64,000 nt of DNA, from assembly GCF_030296575.1 (NCBI RefSeq), contig NZ_AP027729.1, positions 806,001-870,000 on the forward strand, read 5' to 3'. Below are positions 9,359 to 18,830 of the stretch, piece after piece (position 1 is the first letter of the stretch; the number at the start of each line of letters is the position of its first letter). A program made the position numbers and the translations under genes. A model generated the notes under the pieces. The model did no database searches. It was not told the origin of the DNA and was given only the letters and a program-made list of their open reading frames with translations. The DNA comes from Paraoerskovia sediminicola (lineage in GTDB: Bacteria > Actinomycetota > Actinomycetes > Actinomycetales > Cellulomonadaceae).

Positions 9359-9838
9359 TCACGACACGGGCCGCGGGCCCGCCCTCGCCGTCGCCTGCGC
9401 GCTCCCGAGCACGCCTGCGGCAAGCTGCGGGGCGCGGGCCGCCCGGACGCCGACGATCCCGCCACCTTCCAGCTCGCACGCGACGAGGTCCGCGCCGTTG
9501 CGCCGGACGGCCTCCGCCGCGACCGCGCAGCCCGGACCACCCGCCCGGACGGCCTGGGCGCCGGCGATCGCGCCGAGATCGGCGGCGGACCGGGCTGCGC
9601 CCCTCGCCGCCTGCACCGACCCGAGAACCGCGGTCGCCGACCCGAGCACCACCAGCACGGCCACCATCGCCAGCACGAGCACCGTCCCGGAGCCGCGCTC
9701 CCCGCGCAGGGCTCGGGAACGCGGCCCCGAGGGCCGAAGGCACCGACCGGGCCGTCCGGGACGGCCCTCCCGGAGGCGCACGAGACGTCGCCGGGAGCGA
9801 GCAGACGGGCGGGCAGGCGGGCGGGCACGAGGGCTCAC
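9359..9838 (-). CDS. TadE-like protein of the Rv3654c family (Flp pilus locus)
   Basis: A 159-residue protein last in the tad operon. After an Arg-rich N-terminus it has GERGSGTVLVLAMVAVLVVLGSATAVLGSV, a single membrane helix preceded by the G-S/E processing context of pseudopilins, then AARSAADLGAIAGAQA, the helicase/secretion-neighbourhood signature of the Rv3654c family. Two cysteines (GPGCAVA, LVACELEG) could form a disulfide outside the membrane. The GTG at 9838 overlaps the preceding stop (GTGA). Its stop codon directly abuts the stop of the convergent helicase. Confidence 0.75.
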   Translation of the reverse strand: MSPRARPPARPSARSRRRLVRLREGRPGRPGRCLRPSGPRSRALRGERGSGTVLVLAMVAVLVVLGSATAVLGSVQAARGAARSAADLGAIAGAQAVRAGGPGCAVAAEAVRRNGADLVACELEGGGIVGVRAARAPQLAAGVLGSAQATARAGPRPVS

Positions 9839-10272
9839 GGCTCGGTCCGGGCGACCGCGTCGGCCTCTGCCTCGAGCGGCCCGAACGGCAGCGCGCTCAC
9901 GACCGGGACGGTGACGGAGACGGTCACCCACTCACCGTCCTCCGACGTCGACAGGCCGGCTCCGGCGCCCGCCACCCGGGAGACGACCTCGCGAACCACC
10001 TCCGGGTCCTCGCCGAGCGCGACCGCCCGAGCCCCCGCCCTCGCGGCGTCCGCCGCCCGCATCTCGGCCGTCGACGCCGCGGAGAGGGCGAGCAGAGCCA
10101 CGAGGACGACGATCACCGCCGGGAGCGCGACGGCGAGCTCCGCGGTCGCCGCACCCTCGTCACGCGGCCTGCGGCGCCCACGCAGTGCCAGTTCCCGAAC
10201 CCGAACCCGAGCCCGAGCCCGCGCCCGCGCCCGCAATCGCAATCGAACCCTCGCCCGAGCCGTCGCGCCCAC
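9835..10272 (-). CDS. TadE-family pilus assembly protein
   Basis: A 145-residue minor pseudopilin. The core is DEGAATAELAVALPAVIVVLVALLAL near residues 38-63, with the Glu at position +5 after the processing region and a membrane helix; an acidic, Val-rich extracellular part follows. The first 27 residues are almost pure Arg alternating with Ala, Val or Leu, encoded by a hexanucleotide repeat, so the true start may be internal. GTG 10272 lies 3 nt after the DUF4244 stop. It is part of the tad operon. Confidence 0.75.
   Translation of the reverse strand: MGATARARVRLRLRARARARARVRVRELALRGRRRPRDEGAATAELAVALPAVIVVLVALLALSAASTAEMRAADAARAGARAVALGEDPEVVREVVSRVAGAGAGLSTSEDGEWVTVSVTVPVVSALPFGPLEAEADAVARTEP
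10196..10249. repeat. Hexanucleotide tandem array inside the TadE gene
   Basis: Nine hexamers in sequence, mostly doubled: CGAACC twice, CGAGCC twice, CGCGCC twice, CGCAAT twice, then CGAACC. On the coding (minus) strand it encodes Arg-X dipeptides at the N-terminus of TadE. Because the unit is 6 bp, copy-number change alters length but not frame. Confidence 0.8.
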
Positions 10273-10275
10273 CGC

Positions 10276-10710
10276 TCAGCCGACCGAGAGCGCGCCGCGA
10301 ACGATCCCCATGAGCAGCTCGGACACCGTGCCGCTCTTGAGGACCGCGATGAGGAGCCCCGCGAACCCCACGGCAGCGACCGTCGCGACGGCGTACTCCG
10401 CGGTCGCGAGCCCGGCGTCACCGGTCGCGCGGACTCGGTCGATCCGTCGCGCGGGCCGGACTGCCAGGGCTGACCCAGCGACCGGGCGCGTGACCGGCCC
10501 GGCGGCCGGCGGGATGGACTGCCGCGTGACCGACCGGGCCAGCGGCCGCGTGACCGGCCGGCCGGCCGGACGCGAGGCTGACCCGTCAAGCGGTCGGGCA
10601 ACCGAACCGGAGAACGGCCCTTTGCGCGCCGACGGCGGGCGACCCGGTCGGCACGCTCTGCCCCCTCGGTCTGCTCGGCCCGTCTGCGCCTCCGTGGTGG
10701 TGATCCCCAT
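10276..10710 (-). CDS. DUF4244 protein, Flp-type pilin candidate
   Basis: A 144-residue protein with a long Pro/Arg/Ser-rich N-terminus and a C-terminal pilin-like segment, TGDAGLATAEYAVATVAAVGFAGLLIAVLKSG. The Glu-Tyr pair after Ala-Thr-Ala matches type IVb (Flp) pilins, where Glu5 follows the prepilin peptidase site; DUF4244 is found in actinobacterial tad loci. The ATG at 10710 follows GGGAGGGAAAGTC, a strong ribosome site, so it may be translated at a high level, as expected for a major subunit. The unusually long leader contains repeated RPxxRPVTRPLARSVT units. No prepilin peptidase is visible in the window. Confidence 0.75.
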   Translation of the reverse strand: MGITTTEAQTGRADRGGRACRPGRPPSARKGPFSGSVARPLDGSASRPAGRPVTRPLARSVTRQSIPPAAGPVTRPVAGSALAVRPARRIDRVRATGDAGLATAEYAVATVAAVGFAGLLIAVLKSGTVSELLMGIVRGALSVG

Positions 10711-10875
10711 GACTTTCCCTCCCGGCCCGCACCCTGCGGGCCTGAGAACGAGAGTTGCCGTCCGCGGGCTCGCGCACCGCGGTCTCCAGGCGGCAGGTGG
10801 ATCGAGCACCACCAACGCGGGCTGTGGACGAGAGCAACCGCCCAAGAGCAAGGCCACTCTGGACCCGGAACTGGG

Positions 10876-11481
10876 CTACCCGGCATCGAGCAGTCCCGCG
10901 CCGAGCGACATGAGGACGGGGACGATCCCGACGAGGACGAACGCCGGCAGGAAGCAGACGCCGAGGGGCAGGACCAGTCGGACACCCAGCCGCGCCGACG
11001 CCTCCTTCACCCGCGCACACGCCCCGCGGGTCAGCTCGTCGCCCGCGGTGCGCAGCGCCCCACCGGGCGACACTCCTGACTCCCAGGTCGCCCTCAGCGC
11101 GTCCGAGATGACGCCCAGCCTCGCTGGGCTTCCGTCCCAGGCCTCGCCCCAGGACGCACCGAGCACGAGCGCGGACCCTGCGCGCCGCAGCGCGGCACCG
11201 TCCTGCGCACCGATCGCCGTCCCGACCGTATCGAGCGCGCGCGGCAGGCTCGCTCCCGCACGGACGGCCGCACCGAGCAGCTCGATGAGCACGCCGAGCG
11301 CGATCGGACCGTCGGCGCCTTCCGGGACCGCGGAGCGGTCGACCGGCGACGCCCTGAGGATGCGCTTGATCCGGCGGCGGGCAGCCCCGGAGCCCGAGGT
11401 CCAGGGCGCAGCGGCCAGGACCACCAGAGCGCCCACGGTCCACAGCGCGGCAAGGTCCCAGGTCGCGGGCGATCCCGTCAC
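10876..11481 (-). CDS. tadC: Type II secretion system F domain protein (TadC-like)
   Basis: A 201-residue inner-membrane platform protein of the Flp pilus assembly machine. It shows hydrophobic segments at the N-terminus (LAALWTVGALVVLAAAPW) and C-terminus (LVLPLGVCFLPAFVLVGIVPVL), the latter a hallmark of the T2SSF family (LPLxLCFLPAFVLxGIxP). The cytoplasmic part contains GASLPRALDTVGTA. The GTG start overlaps the TadB stop (GTGA). It is short compared with proteobacterial TadC, as usual in Actinobacteria. Confidence 0.82.
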   Translation of the reverse strand: MTGSPATWDLAALWTVGALVVLAAAPWTSGSGAARRRIKRILRASPVDRSAVPEGADGPIALGVLIELLGAAVRAGASLPRALDTVGTAIGAQDGAALRRAGSALVLGASWGEAWDGSPARLGVISDALRATWESGVSPGGALRTAGDELTRGACARVKEASARLGVRLVLPLGVCFLPAFVLVGIVPVLMSLGAGLLDAG

Positions 11482-12227
11482 GGCTCCGCCCCTGCCTCGC
11501 GGGCGCTGCGCACCAGGCGTCGCGCCCAGCCGGCGCCTGTGACGGTGCAGAGCACACCGCCACCGAGCGCGAGCGACCCCACCCCGCCGTCGAGGAGCAC
11601 ACCGACGGGATCCGCGCCGAGCAGCGCGCCGAGCCCGATGCCCACGACGGGGAGACACACCAGGAGGCGCACGGTCGTCAGCGGACCGGCGAGGGCCGCG
11701 TCGCGGTCCCCCCGCGCCTCGTCCCCGGCGGCGAGCGAGCGGGCGACGGCCTCGAGCACCTCCGCGACCGGAGCACCGACGTCGCCCGCGACCCGCGACG
11801 CCGCGACAACCGGGGCGACGTGGCGCCGGGACTCGACCCCGACCCAGACGGCGCAGAGCTCCGGAACGTCCGGGACGCCGTCCGCCGAGCACCGGACGCC
11901 CGCGCCGAGCTCCCAGGACTCACGGACCGAACGGCCGGCACGCAGGTGAGCGCCGACCCCGGCGAGGTCCGCCGCGGGTCTCCCCGCCGACGCCGCACCA
12001 GCGCGCCGCCACCGGCCGCGGAGCCCCGCCCGACCACCGGCGTCCGACATGCGCACGGACCAACGCGCCGGCGCACCCCGGCCACCTCGTCGACCGCTCC
12101 CCGGCGGGCCGAGACCTCGCGCTCGCCGCCCGCTAGGACGCAGTGCCCGCAGCGCTACCGGGGCCGCGAGGACCACCGCGACGACGATCGGCCCGACGGC
12201 GGCCCAGCCCGTCACCGTGGCGCCCAC
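11478..12227 (-). CDS. tadB: Type II secretion system F domain protein (TadB-like)
   Basis: A 249-residue membrane protein, the partner platform subunit of TadC. A first helix, GPIVVAVVLAAPVALRAL, is followed by an Arg/Gly-rich loop and the T2SSF helix bundle (DLAGVGAHLRAGRSVRESWELGA, VAEVLEAVARSLAAGDEARGDRDAALAGPLTTVRLL), ending in two hydrophobic segments. Its start overlaps the last 16 bp of the tadA gene, so the operon is tightly coupled. Confidence 0.82.
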   Translation of the reverse strand: MGATVTGWAAVGPIVVAVVLAAPVALRALRPSGRRARGLGPPGSGRRGGRGAPARWSVRMSDAGGRAGLRGRWRRAGAASAGRPAADLAGVGAHLRAGRSVRESWELGAGVRCSADGVPDVPELCAVWVGVESRRHVAPVVAASRVAGDVGAPVAEVLEAVARSLAAGDEARGDRDAALAGPLTTVRLLVCLPVVGIGLGALLGADPVGVLLDGGVGSLALGGGVLCTVTGAGWARRLVRSAREAGAEP

Positions 12228-13444
12228 CGCTCCGACAGTGCGGACCAGCCCTCGGACCCGACCACTCCTCCCTCACCGTCCCAGGTCGCCACGGCCACGA
12301 CGGCCGCCGCCCCGTCCGGCGACCGCGCGGTCACGCCGACCTCCGAGATCCAGCGGCGGCCGGCACGACGTCGCAGGTGCAGCACGACGTCGAGGGCGCC
12401 CGCGGTCTGCGCCCAGACCGCCTCGCGCGTCATCCCGGCGAGGCTGCCGAGGGCCTCCAGCCGCGGCACCACCTGGGACGCGGCGTTCGCGTGCAGCGTC
12501 GCGCTGCTCCCGTCGTGTCCCGTGTTCATGGCCATGAGGACGTCCCGCACCTCGGCGCCGCGACACTCGCCCAGCACGATGCGGTCGGGCCGCATCCGCA
12601 GCGATGCCCGGACCAGCACGGGCAGGTCGACGGCTCCGGCACCCTCGACGTTCGCCCTGCGCGCGGTGAGCGGGACCACGTGCGGATGGTCGGGCACGAG
12701 CTCGCGCGCCTCCTCCACGCAGACGATCCGCTCGTCGCGCGGCACCAGCGACAGGAGGGCTGCGAGGAGCGTGGTCTTCCCGGTACCGGTCCCGCCGGAG
12801 ACGATGAGGTTCGCGCGACCGGCGACGAGTCCCTGGACGAGCCCGGCCCATTCGACGGGCACGGTGCCGCTCGACACGAGCTGGTCGAGGGTGAGGGCGC
12901 GTCGGCGCAGGACGCGGAGGGAGATGACCGCGCCCTCGGCGCAGACCGGCGAGACGATCGCGTGCAGGCGCGTCCCGTCCGGCAGCCGGGCGTCGACGAC
13001 AGGAGAGGCGTCGTCGAGCCGCGCGCGACCGGCGGCCGCGAGACGGACCGCGAGGGCTCGGACCGCCGCCGGGGTACCGAGGTCCACCTGCGTGCGCTCG
13101 ATCCCGCGACCACGGTCGATCCAGACGTCGGAAGGTCCGTTGACCAGCACGTCGGTGACACCGGGGGTCTCGAGGAGCGCCTGCAAGGGCCCGGCACCGA
13201 ACAGCTCCGCTCGCGCACGTCGAGAGAGCTCGTCGAGGGCCTCGCTGCCGAGCAGCCGTCCCGCGCCGGCGAGCGCTGAGCGCACCTCGGACGCGCCCCC
13301 ACCGGCCATGCGGCGCCGGACGTCTCGCAGGAGCGCGTCGTCGGCGGTGTCCCCAGCGACCGGCGCGGGCGCACGCACCGGCACCGTCCCCACCGAAGCA
13401 CCCGCCGACGGCGCCCACCCGGGATTCTCTTCGTCGTACCTCAC
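12212..13444 (-). CDS. tadA: Secretion ATPase TadA/CpaF
   Basis: A 410-residue hexameric ATPase of the type II/IV secretion superfamily that powers Flp pilus assembly. Walker A is GGTGTGKTT, the Asp-box-like segment is VCVEEARELVP, and the family's arginine-rich stretch RASLRMRPDRIVLGECRGAEVRD is intact, followed by the His-box HDGSSATLHANA. The N-terminal domain (GAGPLQALLETPGVTDVLVNGPSDVWIDRG) is the classic CpaF start. It overlaps neighbours on both sides, so it is in one transcript with the ssd-like gene and tadB. Confidence 0.93.
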   Translation of the reverse strand: MRYDEENPGWAPSAGASVGTVPVRAPAPVAGDTADDALLRDVRRRMAGGGASEVRSALAGAGRLLGSEALDELSRRARAELFGAGPLQALLETPGVTDVLVNGPSDVWIDRGRGIERTQVDLGTPAAVRALAVRLAAAGRARLDDASPVVDARLPDGTRLHAIVSPVCAEGAVISLRVLRRRALTLDQLVSSGTVPVEWAGLVQGLVAGRANLIVSGGTGTGKTTLLAALLSLVPRDERIVCVEEARELVPDHPHVVPLTARRANVEGAGAVDLPVLVRASLRMRPDRIVLGECRGAEVRDVLMAMNTGHDGSSATLHANAASQVVPRLEALGSLAGMTREAVWAQTAGALDVVLHLRRRAGRRWISEVGVTARSPDGAAAVVAVATWDGEGGVVGSEGWSALSERWAPR

Positions 13445-14260
13445 CGCGCGGTCCCACCGACCGGCCGCCCGACAGACCGCGAGACCCCGTCAACGAGGAC
13501 CGACACCGCCCGGCCGGTCGCCGACCGGCGACGCAGCACCGGGCCGGCGCCCCGGTCCACCGCGGCGCGCAACGCGCGGTCGTCGGCGAGCACGACGCAC
13601 GGGTCGACGCCGAGCGACCTCACCAGGTCGCCGTCCCCGATCCCCGAGCGAGAGACGGACCGCGCGACGACGAGGGCGCCGCTGGCCCCGCGCTCGGTGC
13701 GTGCTGCAGTGCGGCGACCGCGCCGGCGACGCCGCGGAGCTCGAGCGGCACCACGAGGACGTCGACGCTCTCGGTCACCTCCGGGTCGTCGGGCGCTGCA
13801 CGACGGCCCGAGCAGTGCGGGGGTGCGTCCACGACGACGACCGCGACCCCGCGCAGGGCCCGCAGCACGTCCGCGACGACGCGCTCCGGACCCGGCCGCA
13901 ACCGGTCGGCGCTGAGCACCGGCAGACCCCGCCACGTCGGGAGCGCCTCGACGATCTCTCGACCGTCGATGGCCCCCGGACGTCTGCGAGGTCGGGCCAG
14001 CGGGCACCCGGCTCGGCCTCGATCCCGAGCAGCACGTCGAGCCCGCCGCCCGGACCCAGGTCCACGAGCACGGTCGGGCCCCAGGAACGGCGCCCCGCGT
14101 CGGCGAGCACGGCGGCGACCGTGCTGGCCCCGGCGCCGCCGCAGGCCCCGCGGACCACGACCTGCCGAGCCTGCCCGGCCCGTCCGACGGGTCCTCCCGG
14201 GCCGTGGCGGCTCCCCTGCGCCTCGGAGCCCGTCCGTCCGACCGTCGTCCCAGAACCCAT
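13441..14260 (-). CDS. Ssd/CpaE-like P-loop ATPase heading the tad operon, frameshifted twice in this sequence
   Basis: Reads as one protein of about 273 residues only if two single bases are restored. First segment: VVVRGACGGAGASTVAAVLADA, a deviant Walker A of MinD/CpaE type, then TVLVDLGPGGGLDVLLG. One extra base in the CCCCC run at 13973-13977 joins this to GAIDGREIVEALPTWRGLPVLSADRL and VVVVDAPPHCSG. A second missing base near 13706 joins to TERGASGALVVARSVSRSGIGDGDLV. The product fits the septum-site-determining (Ssd) family, which precedes tadA in Actinobacteria, where it is thought to localise pilus machinery or affect division. ATG 14260 is the first good start. Confidence 0.75.
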
Positions 14261-14398
14261 GCGACCCACCCTCGCGGCCTGGTGCACCGGTGCGTGTCCC
14301 CCGACGGCAGCGCTGGGGACGTCCTCCGTGGCCCGCACGCTGGGGACGGACGAGCGGGCCGGCCGGTGGGCCCGGCGGCCCCGCACTCCACCGGTCGA

Positions 14399-14404
14399 TA
14401 GGCT
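14399..14404 (+). promoter_or_regulatory. Candidate -10 element for leaderless HAD gene
   Basis: TAGGCT, 6 nt before the GTG at 14411. This puts the predicted transcript start on the start codon. The -35 region is GC-rich and not convincing. Confidence 0.45.
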
Positions 14405-14410
14405 CGGTCC

Positions 14411-15238
14411 GTGAGCGACACGGCGAACCGTCCCTCGAGCCCGAGCCCCACCGAGGGGCCTCGGCGAGTCGCTGCGTTCTTCGATCTCGACAAGACGATC
14501 ATCGCGACGTCCTCTGCCGCAGCCTTCTCCCGCCCCTTCTTCGCGGGCGGGCTCATCACCCGGCGTGACGTCCTGCGCAGCGCCTACACCCACTTCATCT
14601 TCATGCTCGGCAGCGCGGACGCGGCCCAGACCGAGCGGATGCGGGTCCACCTCTCGTCCCTCGTCTCGGGCTGGGACGTCGCCACGGTCTCGCAGATCGT
14701 CGCCGAGACGATCCACGAGCACATCGACCCGGTCGTCTACTCCGAGGCCGTCGAGCTCATCGAGCACCACCACCACCTCGGGCACGACGTGGTGGTCGTC
14801 TCGGCGTCCGGGGCGGAGCTCGTGGAGCCGATCGCCGCGGTGCTGGGCGCCGACCACGCGATCGCGACCCGGATGAAGGTCGCCGACGGCCGGTACACGG
14901 GCGAGATCGAGTTCTACGCGTACGGCGAGAACAAGGCGGCGGGCGTCCGCGAGCTCGCCCAGGAGCACGGGTACTCGCTCGCCTCCTCCTACGCGTACTC
15001 CGACTCGGTCACGGACGCGCCGATGCTCGAGGCCGTCGGCAACGCGTTCGTCGTCAACCCGGACCGCGGCCTGCGCCGGATCGCAGCGGAGCAGGGCTGG
15101 GGCGTCCTGACCTTCGCCCGGCCGGTCCAGCTGCGCGGTGGGCGGTGGCCGACGGCGGCCCTCGTCCTGGGTGCGGGCCTCGCCGTCGCGGCCGGCGTCG
15201 TCGCGTATCGCGCCGTCGCGCGCAGGGCCGCGCAGTAG
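14411..15238 (+). CDS. HAD-IB family phosphatase with C-terminal membrane segment
   Basis: A 275-residue haloacid dehalogenase-type hydrolase. Motif I is FFDLDKTII (DxDxT), motif II is VVSASGAEL, and motif III/IV is YAYSDSVTDAPML, as in the SerB-like HAD-IB group. The insert between motif I and II is helical and His-rich (IEHHHHLGHDV). The C-terminus is a single membrane helix, AALVLGAGLAVAAGVVAYRAV, followed by Arg residues, so the enzyme is probably anchored with the catalytic domain inside. The position next to ssd/tad is conserved in Actinobacteria (the Rv3660c/Rv3661 arrangement). The substrate is unknown. Confidence 0.85.
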   Translation: MSDTANRPSSPSPTEGPRRVAAFFDLDKTIIATSSAAAFSRPFFAGGLITRRDVLRSAYTHFIFMLGSADAAQTERMRVHLSSLVSGWDVATVSQIVAETIHEHIDPVVYSEAVELIEHHHHLGHDVVVVSASGAELVEPIAAVLGADHAIATRMKVADGRYTGEIEFYAYGENKAAGVRELAQEHGYSLASSYAYSDSVTDAPMLEAVGNAFVVNPDRGLRRIAAEQGWGVLTFARPVQLRGGRWPTAALVLGAGLAVAAGVVAYRAVARRAAQ

Positions 15239-15278
15239 GTCGCTGATTTGTCAGCACCGCGTCCAAACTGTGGTCGGG

Positions 15279-15309
15279 GTGATGCGGGTCACGGTGCGAG
15301 GTCTAGACT
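15279..15309 (+). promoter_or_regulatory. Promoter region of acs with CRP/GlxR-like box and -10 element
   Basis: GTGATGCGGGTCAC at 15279-15292 is a GTGA-N6-TCAC core, the GlxR/CRP pattern, and TAGACT at 15304-15309 is a plausible -10. The box overlaps where a -35 would sit, so a bound regulator would more likely block than recruit polymerase; that is inference. This leaves a leader of about 105 nt before acs. Confidence 0.45.
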
Positions 15310-15423
15310 CGCCGACGTCGAGGCCTTCGCCACGACCGACCGGACGACACCGCGCCCCGCCGCGGGACGCCGTCCGACACCAGCAGGACCCTGCACCAGA
15401 GCCGATGCGACCGGAGGACCCAC

Positions 15424-17484
<2,061 letters not shown>

Positions 17485-17524
17485 CGTCCAGGTCTGCAGT
17501 CCAGCCCGCCGACCAGTCCAGCCC

Positions 17525-17584
17525 GCCGAACCGGCGGTTGTGTGCGATCACGGCCTCGGGATCACACACAACCGCCGGTTCGGC
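17525..17584. terminator. 60-bp inverted repeat between convergent acs and DMT gene
   Basis: A 20-bp perfect stem (arms 17525-17544 and 17565-17584; outer sequence GCCGAACCGGCGG), then one mismatch, four more pairs (GATC) and a 10-nt loop, centred exactly at 17554.5. No T tract follows on either strand. It lies between two converging genes, so a bidirectional hairpin terminator is the simplest reading. A REP-like element or protein-binding site remains possible. Confidence 0.6.
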
Positions 17585-17707
17585 CGGTGGGATCGCCGGT
17601 TCGACGTCACAGAGTCGGTGTCCCGAGATCGATGCTCCGGGCTCGGCGTCACAGTGTCGGCGCCCAGGGTCGGAGCCCCCGAGCCCCCGAGCCGGCGGCC
17701 GGTCAGG

Positions 17708-18631
17708 TCAGCGCGGCGACTGCGAGGCGTCGGGAGCCTCCGGCGCGTCCGGCGCCCCGGCAGCCCCCGGAGCACCAGCCGCCCCCGGAGCACCGGCAGC
17801 CCCGGCAGCACCTGCAGCCCCCGCAGTCTCCGGCGCCTCGGCCGCGGCGTTCGCGGGGCTCGCAGCGAGCACGATGCAGCCCGCGATCGCCAGGAACACC
17901 GCGATGCCGGTCTGGATCTCCCAGCCGGGCCGGACGACGTCCCCCAGCACGACGAGCCCGATCACCCCGGGCACGACGACCTCGACCACCGCGAGCACGG
18001 CCGCCATCGTCCCGATCGCGCCCTTCTCGAGCGAGCGCAGGTACCCCAGGGCGCCGGCGACGCCCATCACCACGATGACGATCGCGAGCGGCTGCATGAT
18101 CGTGTCGACGATCCCGCCCGACGAGTGCGCGGCACGGGCTCCGAGGGCAGCCCCCGAGTACCCGAGGCCGCCGACGACGGCGAGCGCCACGGGCGGCCCG
18201 GACCGGTAGAGGACCAGCAGCAGGACCACGACGACGCCCGACGCAACGAGCATGAGCGTCGCGAACCCGTCGGGCGGCTCGACGGCCGGCTGCTCGCCAC
18301 CGGCGGCGCCGAGCATCACGAGCGCGAGCACGACGGTGACGACCGCGATCGTGTCGAGCCTGCGCAGGTGCGCCTTGAGCACGAACCGCGCCAGGATCAC
18401 GGTGACGACGAGCGCGCTCGCGAGGATCGACTGCACGACGAACAGCGGCAGGTGGTCGAGCGCCAGCAGCGACACCGCCCAGGCGACGATGTCGAGCGCG
18501 AACGCGGCGATGAGCAGCGGCTGCTTGACCACCCCGAGCCCGGAGGCCCGTTGCGCCGCCACCGCCTGCATGACGGTGCTGACGCCGTAGCCGATCGCGG
18601 CGGCGACGGCCGCGACGAGTCCGAGGATCAT
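17708..18631 (-). CDS. DMT/EamA-like multi-spanning membrane protein
   Basis: A 307-residue protein with about ten hydrophobic segments, beginning MILGLVAAVAAAIGYGVSTVMQAVAAQRA and including LPLFVVQSILASALVVTVILARFVL, which resembles EamA/DMT-superfamily carriers. The final 45 residues are low complexity, built from Gly-Ala-Ala and Gly-Ala-Pro units, and probably disordered in the cytoplasm. No substrate can be assigned. It converges on acs across the 60-bp palindrome. Restoring one G in the GC tract just before the ATG would join the start to an upstream open frame, so the N-terminus is uncertain. Confidence 0.65.
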   Translation of the reverse strand: MILGLVAAVAAAIGYGVSTVMQAVAAQRASGLGVVKQPLLIAAFALDIVAWAVSLLALDHLPLFVVQSILASALVVTVILARFVLKAHLRRLDTIAVVTVVLALVMLGAAGGEQPAVEPPDGFATLMLVASGVVVVLLLVLYRSGPPVALAVVGGLGYSGAALGARAAHSSGGIVDTIMQPLAIVIVVMGVAGALGYLRSLEKGAIGTMAAVLAVVEVVVPGVIGLVVLGDVVRPGWEIQTGIAVFLAIAGCIVLAASPANAAAEAPETAGAAGAAGAAGAPGAAGAPGAAGAPDAPEAPDASQSPR

Positions 18632-18830
18632 GCCGCCGCCCCCGCCCGAGGGACCTGCCGACGACCGGGATCTCGGTCACATCTTCTGCGTCACCCATGA
18701 CAAGTCCTTGCGTCGCGACGAACTCGGCGGCGTCGAGGACGACGTACCGAGGCACCAGGCCGGGCCGAGCTTCTCGTCGGACGTGCTCGACGAGGACATC
18801 GGCATCGCGCCATTGTGCCGTGTCGGGCGG
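18632..18830 (-). other. Intergenic stretch with an unassigned, coding-like open frame
   Basis: Between the MFS stop and the DMT start. On the minus strand one frame reads ADVLVEHVRREARPGLV then PRYVVLDAAEFVATQGLVMG from about 18810 downward, with a coding-like third-base pattern, and ends in the GC-rich tract GGGCGGGGGCGG before the DMT ATG. Adding one G there would fuse it to the DMT protein. A second frame beginning ATGCCGATG, 6 nt after CACAAT, gives a Ser-rich 43-residue peptide. Neither is recognisable, and I make no gene call. Confidence 0.3.
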
